Assembly (NCBI GenBank): GCA_905236405.1
Contig: CAJOQB010000140.1
Coordinates: forward strand, 1-15,510
DNA from: an uncultured Bacteroidales bacterium
Lineage (GTDB): Bacteria > Bacteroidota > Bacteroidia > Bacteroidales > P3
DNA: 15,510 nt
Direction of reading: 5' to 3'
This document shows, in pieces, positions 4,880-12,408 of this stretch. A program made the position numbers and the translations under genes. The notes beneath the pieces are model-generated. The model ran no database searches and had not been told where the DNA came from. It saw only the letters and a list, made by a program, of their open reading frames with translations. Positions within the stretch are counted from its first letter, which is position 1. Every line of letters starts with the position of its first letter.

Positions 4880-7657
4880 TTAATAATCTTTGAGATCCTT
4901 GTAATAACGGTCGTAGAAGAGTCGATAGGCATCCAAGTCGCGTTGGCGATAGAAGGTGGTGTAGTTTTGTGTCGAGATGGGATAGACCGTGTAGTCCTTC
5001 GGGTCGTACTCGCTCAAAGGACCGCCGTCGAGCATGATGTGAGTGTAGTATTTCATTGCCTCGCCGGCATTCTTGAAACGGTGGATGGTGATGATTTGTG
5101 TGCTGTCGGTGAACATCATCGGGTTCGACTTGTAGCCCATGTTGGCGTATTCCTTGCTGTTGAAGTCTGCAATCTTGTATTGCAACTGTGTGGCTACAAT
5201 CTTTTTGTCATTGATGATAATCATCACATAGTGTTGCATGTTCTCGCGGAAACGATACATCTGGCTTGCTGCAGGCAGATCCTCCTCATCGCCGCTGGCC
5301 TTGAGGTCGTTGGGCGAGAGTGTGGTCTCGCGTTGTTTGGCACGAGCCTCATCCTCGTCGGTGATGGTTTCGTCCTTGCCATTGTTGGCCAAGGCTTCGG
5401 CCAGGCGAGGGTCTTCCTTTAGATAGTCAAGTTGCATTCTGGCCAACGTATCAATCTTTGAGCTGTCGGCATAGTCGCGGACGATGCTGTCGAAAAGCAC
5501 AATGGCTCGTTCTCTGTTGCCCGTCTGCATGGTGGCCATGGCCTCCCAGTAGCGCAGTTTGCCAACCATCGGCTCGGTGTTGTACACACGCATGGCGGCT
5601 TGCGACCGTTCGATGACGTCGGTGTAACGACGGCGGCGGAACAAACTGTAGATGTTGGCATATTCCTCGTTGGCTCGTTCATTGCGTCGAATCAGTTCCA
5701 GATAGTATTGGTCGTCGCGTATCAAGTTGGCGTAGTCGCCATCAGGGAACCCCATCAGCACCATGTCTCGGTAGTAGTTGGCACTGGGCGTGTTGCCTTG
5801 TTTGGCATAGATACGATACATCTGGAAGAAGGTCTGTTCAATCTCGGGAGCGTCAGGAATCTCAGTGGCCATGCGGATGTAGCATTCCAAAGCGCGGTCG
5901 GTGTTCTCTATGCCGTCATAATAGATATATCCTGCGTTGAGCAGACACGTGGCTATCTCTGCGTACATAGTGTCGCGTTGACCCTGACGTGTGGGCATAT
6001 CTTTTAGGTAGTATGCCACATTGTGTGGATTGTTCGGGTCGTTTTTGGCAGCGAGGGCTTTGCGGGCGTTCTCTTGGGCAATACTGTCGCGGGTGATACT
6101 GTCCATCTCAACTTCGGTCTCCTCTTCCTCTTCGTCGAAAGAGGTCAGGCTGCCACCCATACCCAACAGTCCCTTGTTGCTCAAGAACCAGTAGTCTTCG
6201 AGAATTCGGTTGCCCCATCGTTGACGGAAGGTGTCCTTGCCTTTTTGTACCGTATTGTGGTTATAGAAATACCAGTCGCCCTCCAACGAATACTGTTGCT
6301 TGGCGGCATCGGCCTTCAGTTCAGCCAGCAGGGCTTCCTCTTTGGCTTTTTCTTCGGCAATCTTCAAGTCCTCGATTTTCTTTAGAATCATTTCCTCGCG
6401 AGCCTTGGGGTCCATATCGGCAAGAGCTATTAAACTGTCGTTGAGTTCAATCTTTCGAGTGAATTCGACTAATTGTGTAAGCAAAGTATGACGGTCACGT
6501 ATTTGGTCGTAGTGAGGATAGTCCATGGTGATGACATGCATGGCGGTGTCGTAGTACGACTGAGCCTGGTCATAGTTCTCATATACATCGTAAAGCACAT
6601 CAGCCATTCGGAGCGCCGATTTGGCTTTTTGTGCAGGGTTGTTGCTGGCTGCTTCCACTGACAGTTTGTAGTTGTCGCATGCTTTCTGGGCATCTTTCAC
6701 ACCAAGGTACATCTCGCCTTTGGCGTAGTATATCTGGTCTTTGAACTCGTCGTACTTGCGTTCTTTCAGCATCTTGTCGAGCATCTTTTCTTGCTCGACA
6801 AGATTGGTGTGGTTCACATCGCTGCACGAGGCCATGCTGATGCGGGCGTTGAAGTCCAGTACATAGTCGGGACGACAGCTGAGCACTTTCTTGAAGTATT
6901 TCTGTGCAGTGGGTCGTTTGTCTAATCCTTGGTATATTTGTCCCATGATGTAGTAAAGGCGAGCCTTCACCTGTCTGTCTTTGGTTTCGTCGAGAGCCAG
7001 TCGGATGTATTGCACAGCCTTTTTGTATTTCTCTTGAGGCAGCGTGCATTCCACCATGGCCAGATAAAGCTTGTCGAGGTTCTTGGGGTCGAAGTCGTTG
7101 TTGCCGTATTCGTTCACCATCAAATCCAGCAACGTCTCAGCATCGATGTACTGTTTTTGCTGGGTCATGCAGCGGGCCAACAAGATGCGGGCTTCGTCAG
7201 CGTCGCGAGTGCCGCTGTATTGCGAGGCAATCATGCGACAGGTGTTGGCAGCGTCGGCATAGTCTTGTTTGTAGAACGAGCCGTAGGCTGTCAGCAGATA
7301 GCATTTCTTTACATACGGCACATGCTCTTTTCCCTTCAGGTAGATGCTGTGCTTCTTCACTCCCTTGACACCCTTTTCGATGGCACGGTCCATTTGTTGG
7401 TTGACACCCATGGCTTGCTGACGAGTGCCCAGCTTGTAGACGGGAAGTATTTGAGTGAAGTCGTCGGTGCTTTGTTTCTCCAACTGCTCTTTGCCGGTGC
7501 GGAGGCTCTTGTTGCCGTTCCACCATACGTTGTAGTGGCATGTGATGTTGTGATACTGAATGTTCGCCCACTTGGCCTTCTGTGTGGAGCAACCGCTCAA
7601 GGCCAACAAGGTGGCAGCGGCCACCAGTGGGAGAATATGATTCAGTTTCCTTTTCAT
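4880..7657 (-). CDS. SprE/PorW-like TPR lipoprotein (type IX secretion associated)
   Basis: A 925-residue lipoprotein. The signal peptide MKRKLNHILPLVAAATLLAL ends in the lipobox LSGC, with the lipidated Cys at 23. The following STQKAK lacks the acidic pattern of surface-exported lipoproteins, so a periplasm-facing position is likely. Tetratricopeptide-type helical pairs run through much of the chain (for example A-rich pairs near 140-180, 215-260 and 590-720). A charged coiled-coil-like stretch lies near 415-450 and an acidic run (DEEEEETEVE) near 510. The N-terminal CHYNVWWNGNKSL...EQLE.....D....ILPVY and the C-terminal YPISTQNYTTFYR...AYRLFYDRYY match my memory of the SprE (Flavobacterium) and PorW (Porphyromonas) family, required for type IX secretion or gliding. 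The bactofilin gene follows after 20 bases. The family call is good; a working T9SS cannot be judged from this window. Confidence 0.85.
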   Translation of the reverse strand: MKRKLNHILPLVAAATLLALSGCSTQKAKWANIQYHNITCHYNVWWNGNKSLRTGKEQLEKQSTDDFTQILPVYKLGTRQQAMGVNQQMDRAIEKGVKGVKKHSIYLKGKEHVPYVKKCYLLTAYGSFYKQDYADAANTCRMIASQYSGTRDADEARILLARCMTQQKQYIDAETLLDLMVNEYGNNDFDPKNLDKLYLAMVECTLPQEKYKKAVQYIRLALDETKDRQVKARLYYIMGQIYQGLDKRPTAQKYFKKVLSCRPDYVLDFNARISMASCSDVNHTNLVEQEKMLDKMLKERKYDEFKDQIYYAKGEMYLGVKDAQKACDNYKLSVEAASNNPAQKAKSALRMADVLYDVYENYDQAQSYYDTAMHVITMDYPHYDQIRDRHTLLTQLVEFTRKIELNDSLIALADMDPKAREEMILKKIEDLKIAEEKAKEEALLAELKADAAKQQYSLEGDWYFYNHNTVQKGKDTFRQRWGNRILEDYWFLSNKGLLGMGGSLTSFDEEEEETEVEMDSITRDSIAQENARKALAAKNDPNNPHNVAYYLKDMPTRQGQRDTMYAEIATCLLNAGYIYYDGIENTDRALECYIRMATEIPDAPEIEQTFFQMYRIYAKQGNTPSANYYRDMVLMGFPDGDYANLIRDDQYYLELIRRNERANEEYANIYSLFRRRRYTDVIERSQAAMRVYNTEPMVGKLRYWEAMATMQTGNRERAIVLFDSIVRDYADSSKIDTLARMQLDYLKEDPRLAEALANNGKDETITDEDEARAKQRETTLSPNDLKASGDEEDLPAASQMYRFRENMQHYVMIIINDKKIVATQLQYKIADFNSKEYANMGYKSNPMMFTDSTQIITIHRFKNAGEAMKYYTHIMLDGGPLSEYDPKDYTVYPISTQNYTTFYRQRDLDAYRLFYDRYYKDLKDY

Positions 7658-7717
7658 GACACTTATAACGCCAAGTGTGAATTATTATTGTAGAGCGTTA
7701 GGTTGTGCATATGACCG

Positions 7718-8818
7718 TCAGACATTGAACCGGAAGTGCATGATGTCGCCGTCCTGCACCACATAGTCTTTCCCTTCGACGGCAATCTTTCCCATTTCGC
7801 GGCATTTGGCCTCGCTGCCCAATGTCACATAGTCGTCGTATTTGATGACTTCGGCACGAATAAAGCCTCGCTCGAAGTCACTATGGATAATGCCCGCAGT
7901 CTGAGGTGCTTTCATTCCTTTTTTGAATGTCCATGCACGGCACTCCTTGGGGCCAGCGGTAAGGAATGTCTGGAGGTTGAGCAGTTTGTATGCCGCTTTG
8001 ATGAGACGGTTCACGCCCGACTCTTTGAGTCCCAAGTCTTCGAGGAACATCTGTTTCTCTTCATAGGTCTCCAATTCGGCGATATCGGCTTCGATGCCGG
8101 CACCGATGACCAACACCTCAGCCTCTTCGTCTTTGACAGCCTCTTTTACCTCGTCGACATAATGGTTGCCGTTGACCACCGAGCCTTCGTCGACGTTGCA
8201 TACGTACAAGATGGGCTTGGCTGTTAGCAACATCAAGTCTTTGGCGGCCTCTTGTTGTGTTTCGTCGAGTTTCACCACACGTGCACTCTTGCCGGACAGC
8301 AACGCGTCGCGATACAGATCCATCACTTCCACCAGTTTCTTGGCTTTGGGGTCGCCGCCGGTACGGGCTTTCTTTTCTTCTTTTGCGTAGCGGTTCTCAA
8401 TAGTCTCAAGGTCTTTGAACTGTAGTTCGAGGTCGATGGTCTGCTTGTCGCGGATGGGGTCCACGCTGCCGTCGACATGAGTGACATTGTCATCGTCGAA
8501 ACAGCGTAGCACATGGATGATGGCGTCGGTGGTGCGGATGTCGCCCAAAAATTTGTTTCCCAATCCCTCGCCTTTGGATGCACCCTTGACGAGGCCGGCA
8601 ATGTCGACAATCTCGACCGTGGCGGGCACCACGCTTGCTGGATGTTCTATCTCCACCAGTTTGGCCAGTCGTTCGTCGGGCACGGTGATGACACCCACGT
8701 TGGGTTCAATGGTGCAGAAAGGAAAGTTGGCGGCCTGGGCTTTGGCGTTGCTCAGACAGTTGAAGAGGGTCGATTTGCCCACGTTGGGCAATCCTACAAT
8801 ACCGCATTGAAGTGACAT
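7718..8818 (-). CDS. ychF: Obg-family P-loop ATPase/GTPase YchF (OLA1)
   Basis: YchF is a ribosome-associated, cytoplasmic P-loop nucleotidase of the Obg group that hydrolyses ATP better than GTP and is linked to translation and stress responses. The 366-residue length is normal. Residues 9-17 form the P-loop GLPNVGKST. The switch region includes NFPFCTIEPNVG at 31-42. DIAGLVKGAS at 72-81 is the G3 motif, and NVDE at 208-211 replaces the NKxD guanine-specificity motif, as expected for this ATP-preferring family. A coiled-coil insertion lies near 125-190. The C-terminal TGS domain ends in VVQDGDIMHFRFNV. The gene follows DUF5715 by 36 bases and precedes the TPR lipoprotein by 60, with no clear promoter in either gap. 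Confidence 0.97.
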   Translation of the reverse strand: MSLQCGIVGLPNVGKSTLFNCLSNAKAQAANFPFCTIEPNVGVITVPDERLAKLVEIEHPASVVPATVEIVDIAGLVKGASKGEGLGNKFLGDIRTTDAIIHVLRCFDDDNVTHVDGSVDPIRDKQTIDLELQFKDLETIENRYAKEEKKARTGGDPKAKKLVEVMDLYRDALLSGKSARVVKLDETQQEAAKDLMLLTAKPILYVCNVDEGSVVNGNHYVDEVKEAVKDEEAEVLVIGAGIEADIAELETYEEKQMFLEDLGLKESGVNRLIKAAYKLLNLQTFLTAGPKECRAWTFKKGMKAPQTAGIIHSDFERGFIRAEVIKYDDYVTLGSEAKCREMGKIAVEGKDYVVQDGDIMHFRFNV

Positions 8819-8854
8819 ATCTTGGTTGTTTTATATTCGTTGTTATGTTGATTG

Positions 8855-10045
8855 TTAATGCACGATATAGCTGTCGTCGTCGATAAGTCCGCCATAGATT
8901 CGTTCGGCACGAGGGTCGTCGTTGTCATGACGGCGTGAGTTGTGGCTGGGTTCCACCTGATAGCGGTCGGGCGACGACTGGTTGGTCTTGGCCTTTTTGC
9001 TTTTGGTAACTGTGGGTTTTGAGGCAGCGTTGTGCTTGTTTTGTGATTGTTTCTGTTTGGTCCTCTTGTTCGAAGCAGGACGGGAGACAGGCGTCGTGGT
9101 GGTAGTGATGCGTTGTGGGTCACGTTTGGCACGCATGGCCAGATGCCCCAGGTCTTTGCGGTCCCATCGGTGGGGCTGGATGTACTGCCGTGTCTCGCTC
9201 TTGCCGTTGCCTAAATAGTTGGTGGAACGTAACGTGAGGTGGAAACAGGCTTGACGTCGTTCGTGTTTCACATAGATGAGCCCTTCGTGGCGGAGTTCAT
9301 AGAGTGTCAACGCCAGCATGGGCTTAAGGAAAGGTTCCATGGCATAGTCGCCGTCGTCGGTCAGGAATCGGGTATAGGAGATGTCGACCGTGGTGCCGAA
9401 CACATGGCATGATGAGTCGCTGGCGTTGCGATTGCGTCGGCGCAGGTTCGTCACATCTTGGTTGCTTCGCAAGGCACTGGTGACAACGGGGCGTATGTGT
9501 TGGTATTCGGGATGGTGCTCGGCCATGACTTCTTGGAAACGTTCGCCAATCATGTCCATCAGCAACACCGCTTCAGGGACCAAATAGAGTTTGGAGAAAT
9601 ACATGGTGTCGACCACATAAAGTTCGTTGCTACCTATACGCAACAACTCGCTGCATGCGTCGAGGTTGGTGACAGCCTCGGGGTTCTTCAGTCCATTGCG
9701 TACGGCTTCCACACGTTGGGTGGAATTGGTGTCGTTGAACAGTTCGGCATACGACATTGTGTTGAGGTCCAACCTTGGTATCTCGGAACGACGCAGTCGT
9801 GTACGTTCCACCATCTCGAGGTTTCGGTGGTTGATGCGGTTGTGTTTGAAATGGGTCTCGACAGGCTCTAAAAGCGACACCTTCGATGAGGTGTTGCCGT
9901 CGCGATGCTGGAATCCGTAGATGGCTCCGGCACCCAGCAGCACCAACGTCATTGTCGTCACCATCGGCAACGAGAACCAGCGCCGTTGGCGACGGCGTTC
10001 TTTGTGCTTCTTGGGCGAGATGGGGTTGTCGGGACGGAACTGCAT
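8855..10045 (-). CDS. DUF5715 family protein, probable M15-type (VanY/DacB-like) peptidase fold
   Basis: A 396-residue membrane-anchored protein. A positive N-terminus (KKHKERRRQRRW) precedes one hydrophobic segment at about 28-45, so the rest should be periplasmic. The core around 185-272 has RPVVTSALRS, then SSCHVFGTTVD at 211-221 and ACFHLTL near 266-272. This order (Ser-x-His-x-x-Gly-x-x-x-Asp followed by a later His) is the zinc-ligand pattern of M15 D,D- and L,D-carboxypeptidases, giving H214, D221 and H269 as candidate ligands. From about 303 to 380 the tail is low-complexity and basic (Thr, Lys, Arg, Asn), possibly wall-binding or disordered. Similar Bacteroidota proteins are named DUF5715, as I recall. 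It starts 12 bases after the HAD gene. The peptidase role is inference from the motif. Confidence 0.8.
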   Translation of the reverse strand: MQFRPDNPISPKKHKERRRQRRWFSLPMVTTMTLVLLGAGAIYGFQHRDGNTSSKVSLLEPVETHFKHNRINHRNLEMVERTRLRRSEIPRLDLNTMSYAELFNDTNSTQRVEAVRNGLKNPEAVTNLDACSELLRIGSNELYVVDTMYFSKLYLVPEAVLLMDMIGERFQEVMAEHHPEYQHIRPVVTSALRSNQDVTNLRRRNRNASDSSCHVFGTTVDISYTRFLTDDGDYAMEPFLKPMLALTLYELRHEGLIYVKHERRQACFHLTLRSTNYLGNGKSETRQYIQPHRWDRKDLGHLAMRAKRDPQRITTTTTPVSRPASNKRTKQKQSQNKHNAASKPTVTKSKKAKTNQSSPDRYQVEPSHNSRRHDNDDPRAERIYGGLIDDDSYIVH

Positions 10046-10057
10046 GGTGTTGTGCGA

Positions 10058-10630
10058 TTATTCTTTGTCGAGTGCTTGTGCAAAGTCCAGTAGGGTAGGG
10101 TGGTAGCGGTCCACCAGATGGGCGTCGCTATGGGCTATCTGTGTCTCGTCGCCCACCAAGACGGTGGTCATGCCGGCACGACGGCCAAAGAGCATGTCGC
10201 TTCGGCTGTCGCCTACCATGATGCTATGCTTCAAGTTGATGTTTGGATAGTCGTGACGAGCCTGGAGTGCCATGCCGATGCTGGGTTTACGGTTAAACGA
10301 GTGGTCCGACTTCAGATTGGGGCAGAAATAGATTTTGTCGATACGACCTCCGGCCTGTTCCACCTGTTGGAGGAAGGGTCGGTGGATGTCTTCAAGATCT
10401 TGCACCGACATCAGTCCTTTGCCAATACCTTGTTGGTTGGTGACGATGAACACGTTGGCGAAACGTTGCGACAGTATTGCCAACGCCTCGAGGGTACCGT
10501 CAATGAATACAAACTCTTCGGGACGTTTCACATAATCATCGACTAACCGCACGTTCAACGTACCGTCGCGGTCCAGAAAAAGGGCACTGTCGGGCGATGG
10601 CGCGATGCTGCGTATGGAACGGTGTTTCAT
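10058..10630 (-). CDS. HAD-IIIA family phosphatase, GmhB-like
   Basis: A 190-residue HAD hydrolase of the histidinol-phosphatase/heptose-bisphosphatase (GmhB) subgroup. The catalytic FLDRDGTLN gives the nucleophile D20 and acid/base D22. The Thr motif is FIVTNQQGIGKG near 61-72, a lysine in NRKPSIGM follows, and the acidic motif is VGDSRSDMLFGRRAGM. GmhB enzymes normally carry a zinc-binding Cys cluster in the loop before the lysine. Here the loop reads FCPNLKSDHSF, with only one Cys, so the zinc site looks lost. The substrate is probably a sugar phosphate but cannot be fixed from sequence. Its ATG shares one base with the stop of the glycosyltransferase gene (TAATG), suggesting translational coupling and a shared envelope-glycan task. 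DUF5715 follows after 12 bases. Confidence 0.88.
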   Translation of the reverse strand: MKHRSIRSIAPSPDSALFLDRDGTLNVRLVDDYVKRPEEFVFIDGTLEALAILSQRFANVFIVTNQQGIGKGLMSVQDLEDIHRPFLQQVEQAGGRIDKIYFCPNLKSDHSFNRKPSIGMALQARHDYPNINLKHSIMVGDSRSDMLFGRRAGMTTVLVGDETQIAHSDAHLVDRYHPTLLDFAQALDKE

Positions 10631-11568
10631 TAATCGAGCAGTTCTTTCTCAATAAGATACTGGTTGCGGGTGGAGGAATTGCGGCACACCAGTTCTCCGA
10701 TGAAACCAGCCAGGAAGAGGATGGTGCCAATCACCATGAAGAAGAGTGCCATATAGAACCACACGCTGTTGGTGAGCGATATATGACCGCCCACTTTCTT
10801 GATGAACACCACCAAGAAGGCGATAAAGCCCAGCAGGAAGCTGCCAGTGCCGATAAGGCCAAAGAAGTGCATGGGCTGTTTGCCGAACTTGGAGGTGAAC
10901 ATGATGCTCATTAGGTCGAGGTAACCGTTGATGAAGCGGTTCAGACCGAACTTGGTTACACCGTATTGGCGTTTTCGGTGTTGCACCACCTTCTCGCCGA
11001 TGTTGCCAAAGCCGGCCCATTTGGCGATGACAGGGATGTAGCGGTGCATCTCGCCGTACACCTCGATGCTCTTCACCACATCGTGACGGTAGGCTTTCAG
11101 ACCGCAGTTGAAGTCGTGAAGGTAGATACCGCTCATCTTGCGGGTGGTCCAATTGAAGAACTTGGATGGAATGTTTTTGGCCAGTTTGGAGTCGTAGCGC
11201 ACTTTCTTCCAACCCGACACCAAGTCGTAGCCCTCTTCTTTAATCATGCGGTAGAGTTCAGGCACCTCGTCGGGACTGTCCTGCAAGTCGGCGTCCATGG
11301 TGATGACCACATCGCCTTGGGCATGGCCGAAGCCGACATTGAGGGCGGCACTCTTGCCATAGTTGCGACGAAACTTGATGCCTTTGTAGCAGGGATTCTG
11401 CTGACGCAATTGTTCAATGACTTTCCATGAATTGTCTTTCGACCCGTCGTCGACCATGATGACTTCGTAACTGAAGTGATGCTCGTTCATCACGCGGTCA
11501 ATCCATTCTGCCAAGTGGGGCAACGACTCGTCCTCGTTGAAGAGGGGGACAACAATTGATATATCCAT
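10630..11568 (-). CDS. GT2 glycosyltransferase, polyprenyl-phosphate sugar type (DPM1/GtrB-like)
   Basis: A 312-residue family-2 glycosyltransferase with a GT-A domain followed by two membrane helices (about 233-256 and 267-292). It opens with ISIVVPLFNEDESL, then VDDG at 39-42 for nucleotide-sugar binding and DADLQDSP at 92-99 for the metal-binding DxD. The HRKRQYGVTKF segment near 197-207 fits the acceptor-binding region. This architecture is that of enzymes transferring a sugar from a nucleotide donor to undecaprenyl phosphate at the cytoplasmic face (GtrB, ArnC, DPM1 relatives). The sugar is not predictable. It is first in the run of minus-strand genes, overlaps the HAD phosphatase by one base, and has a -7 box about 130 bases upstream. 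Confidence 0.92.
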   Translation of the reverse strand: MDISIVVPLFNEDESLPHLAEWIDRVMNEHHFSYEVIMVDDGSKDNSWKVIEQLRQQNPCYKGIKFRRNYGKSAALNVGFGHAQGDVVITMDADLQDSPDEVPELYRMIKEEGYDLVSGWKKVRYDSKLAKNIPSKFFNWTTRKMSGIYLHDFNCGLKAYRHDVVKSIEVYGEMHRYIPVIAKWAGFGNIGEKVVQHRKRQYGVTKFGLNRFINGYLDLMSIMFTSKFGKQPMHFFGLIGTGSFLLGFIAFLVVFIKKVGGHISLTNSVWFYMALFFMVIGTILFLAGFIGELVCRNSSTRNQYLIEKELLD

Positions 11569-11697
11569 ATATCTTGTTTAATATTTATTATTTTATGTTT
11601 TTTGTTGTTTACAATAACCAATACTACGCATCATATGAGACGTAGCGGGTTGATTATTATTGTCGTAACTTCGAGAGAGAAACATAGTCCGACAATG

Positions 11698-11705
11698 CAA
11701 AGATA
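11698..11705 (-). promoter_or_regulatory. -7 promoter box for the glycosyltransferase operon
   Basis: TATCTTTG on the minus strand matches the Bacteroidota -7 consensus TAnnTTTG. Transcription would begin near 11690 and leave a leader of about 120 bases before the ATG at 11568. No good TTTG stands 19-21 bases upstream, so the -33 element is weak. The AT-rich leader contains a short imperfect hairpin (CTACG at 11624-11628, CGTAG at 11641-11645). Confidence 0.6.
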
Positions 11706-11726
11706 AGTTTTTTTTCTGATATTCCG

Positions 11727-11770
11727 AGTGGTTGTTCGTCATGTTACAAACAGTTTTTTCAACAACCACT
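11727..11770. repeat. 10-bp inverted repeat upstream of the glycosyltransferase promoter
   Basis: AGTGGTTGTT (11727-11736) and AACAACCACT (11761-11770) are perfect inverted copies 24 bases apart. A second possible hairpin, AAACAG (11748-11753) with CTGTTT (11769-11774), overlaps the right arm, so the two cannot form together. No T run follows on either strand directly after the main stem. It lies 22 bases upstream of the -7 box at 11698-11705 and could be a regulator site or part of the larger structured spacer. Confidence 0.5.
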
Positions 11771-11809
11771 GTTTTTCACCTCTTTTCCGTGATTTGGGAG
11801 GCAGTGTTA

Positions 11810-11975
11810 AAATCGATTAACAAAGGGGTCCAAGGAGGCGGGTGTTTTACCTCCCACAGGCGCCTGTGGGAGGGGTCGCAGCATAGCACTTCCGAGGGTA
11901 ATTGCTATGCTGTGTGAACCTCTGCAGACGGCTGTCCGAAGTCCCGCAGTCGGCAGTGAGCATTCCAACATTCGC
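11810..11975. other. Structured GC-rich intergenic element with a 24-nt palindrome
   Basis: In an otherwise AT-rich spacer this stretch is markedly GC-rich. Its centre is a perfect 24-nt palindrome at 11850-11873 (axis GGC|GCC). Next to it lies a second hairpin with arms CAGCATAGCA (11879-11888) and TGCTATGCTG (11903-11912). GGAGG at 11833-11837 could pair instead with the CCTCC at the start of the palindrome. No T run follows the palindrome on either strand, so it is not a standard terminator. It lies downstream of tRNA-Glu and its terminator and upstream of the glycosyltransferase promoter. It may be a dispersed repeat, a small RNA, or a remnant; I cannot assign it. Confidence 0.5.
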
Positions 11976-11981
11976 CTGTAC

Positions 11982-12017
11982 AAACAAAAACAGCCTTCAC
12001 ACTGCGTGAAGGCTGTT
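11982..12017 (-). terminator. Rho-independent terminator of tRNA-Glu
   Basis: On the minus strand a 12-bp perfect stem (arms 12017-12006 and 12000-11989, AACAGCCTTCAC on the first arm) closes a 5-nt loop. It is followed by TTTTTG and then more T residues down to 11982. It lies 4 bases after the tRNA 3' end, so it terminates the tRNA as a single-gene transcript. Confidence 0.88.
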
Positions 12018-12021
12018 GTCG

Positions 12022-12096
12022 TACCACATAGGGGATTCGAACCCCTGATCTCGACAGTGAGAGTGTCGTGTCCTGGACCAGCTAGACGAATGTGGC
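12022..12096 (-). tRNA. tRNA-Glu, anticodon CTC
   Basis: A complete 75-nt cloverleaf can be folded by hand on the minus strand. The 7-bp acceptor stem is GCCACAT with ATGTGGT (first pair G-U) and discriminator A. The D arm GTCT/GGAC encloses AGCTGGTCCA. The anticodon stem CGACA/TGTCG closes the loop CTCTCAC, giving anticodon CTC for GAG codons. A 5-nt variable loop and the T arm AGGGG-TTCGAAT-CCCCT follow. CCA is not encoded. The start TCGTCTAG after the acceptor stem is typical of bacterial tRNA-Glu. A -7 box lies about 37 bases upstream and a strong terminator follows directly. Confidence 0.95.
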
Positions 12097-12132
12097 ATAA
12101 ACAGGATGTGTTTGTTCTCTCGAAATCGGGTG

Positions 12133-12140
12133 CAAAAGTA
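12133..12140 (-). promoter_or_regulatory. -7 promoter box for tRNA-Glu
   Basis: TACTTTTG on the minus strand matches TAnnTTTG, followed by GCA as is common in this phylum. Transcription would start near 12126, about 30 bases before the mature tRNA 5' end. The upstream region is very A/T-rich with A and T tracts, but no well-spaced TTTG is visible. Confidence 0.65.
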
Positions 12141-12378
12141 GTAACTTTTTTTATTCCATCATGTTTTTTTTGACAAAAATATTTATTGAAGTGATTAGTG
12201 TGTTGATATTCATTAAGAATAATGCTTTGTATTTTTTTGCTATTTATTGTCAAATGGTCTCTTTTTTCGATGACTTTAAGAGGTGAAAAACGAAAAATGG
12301 GACTTGTAGACAATCGCTATTTCATGTCGAAAGAGACATGCTCAAAAATGCTTTTAGCCATTTTTTTCGCGGCAAGCG

Positions 12379-12408
12379 TTGACAATCAAAAAAACAATTG
12401 TATATTTG
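12379..12408 (+). promoter_or_regulatory. Bacteroidota-type promoter for the lpdA operon
   Basis: TTG at 12379-12381 and TATATTTG at 12401-12408 are separated by 19 bases, an almost ideal -33/-7 pair. Transcription would start near 12415, leaving a leader of about 105 bases before the ATG at 12519. The stretch between the tRNA promoter and this promoter (12141-12378) is AT-rich and holds no gene I can support, only a small hairpin with arms CATGTC (12323-12328) and GACATG (12335-12340). Confidence 0.8.

Noticed and set aside
7658..7717. Hairpin ACACTT/AAGTGT just before the lipoprotein start, considered as a translational switch
   Set aside because: The stem is only 6 bp with an 8-nt loop in an AT-rich gap, which is expected by chance.
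11807..12313. A 168-residue reading frame on the minus strand
   Set aside because: It runs through the whole tRNA-Glu, its terminator and the palindromic element. The composition is atypical and there is no plausible start context, so it is a chance frame.
12097..12400. Strand switch with AT-rich sequence, considered as a replication origin
   Set aside because: Genes diverge here, but I found no DnaA-box-like TTATNCACA cluster and no origin-linked genes. The AT-rich sequence is explained by two divergent promoters.
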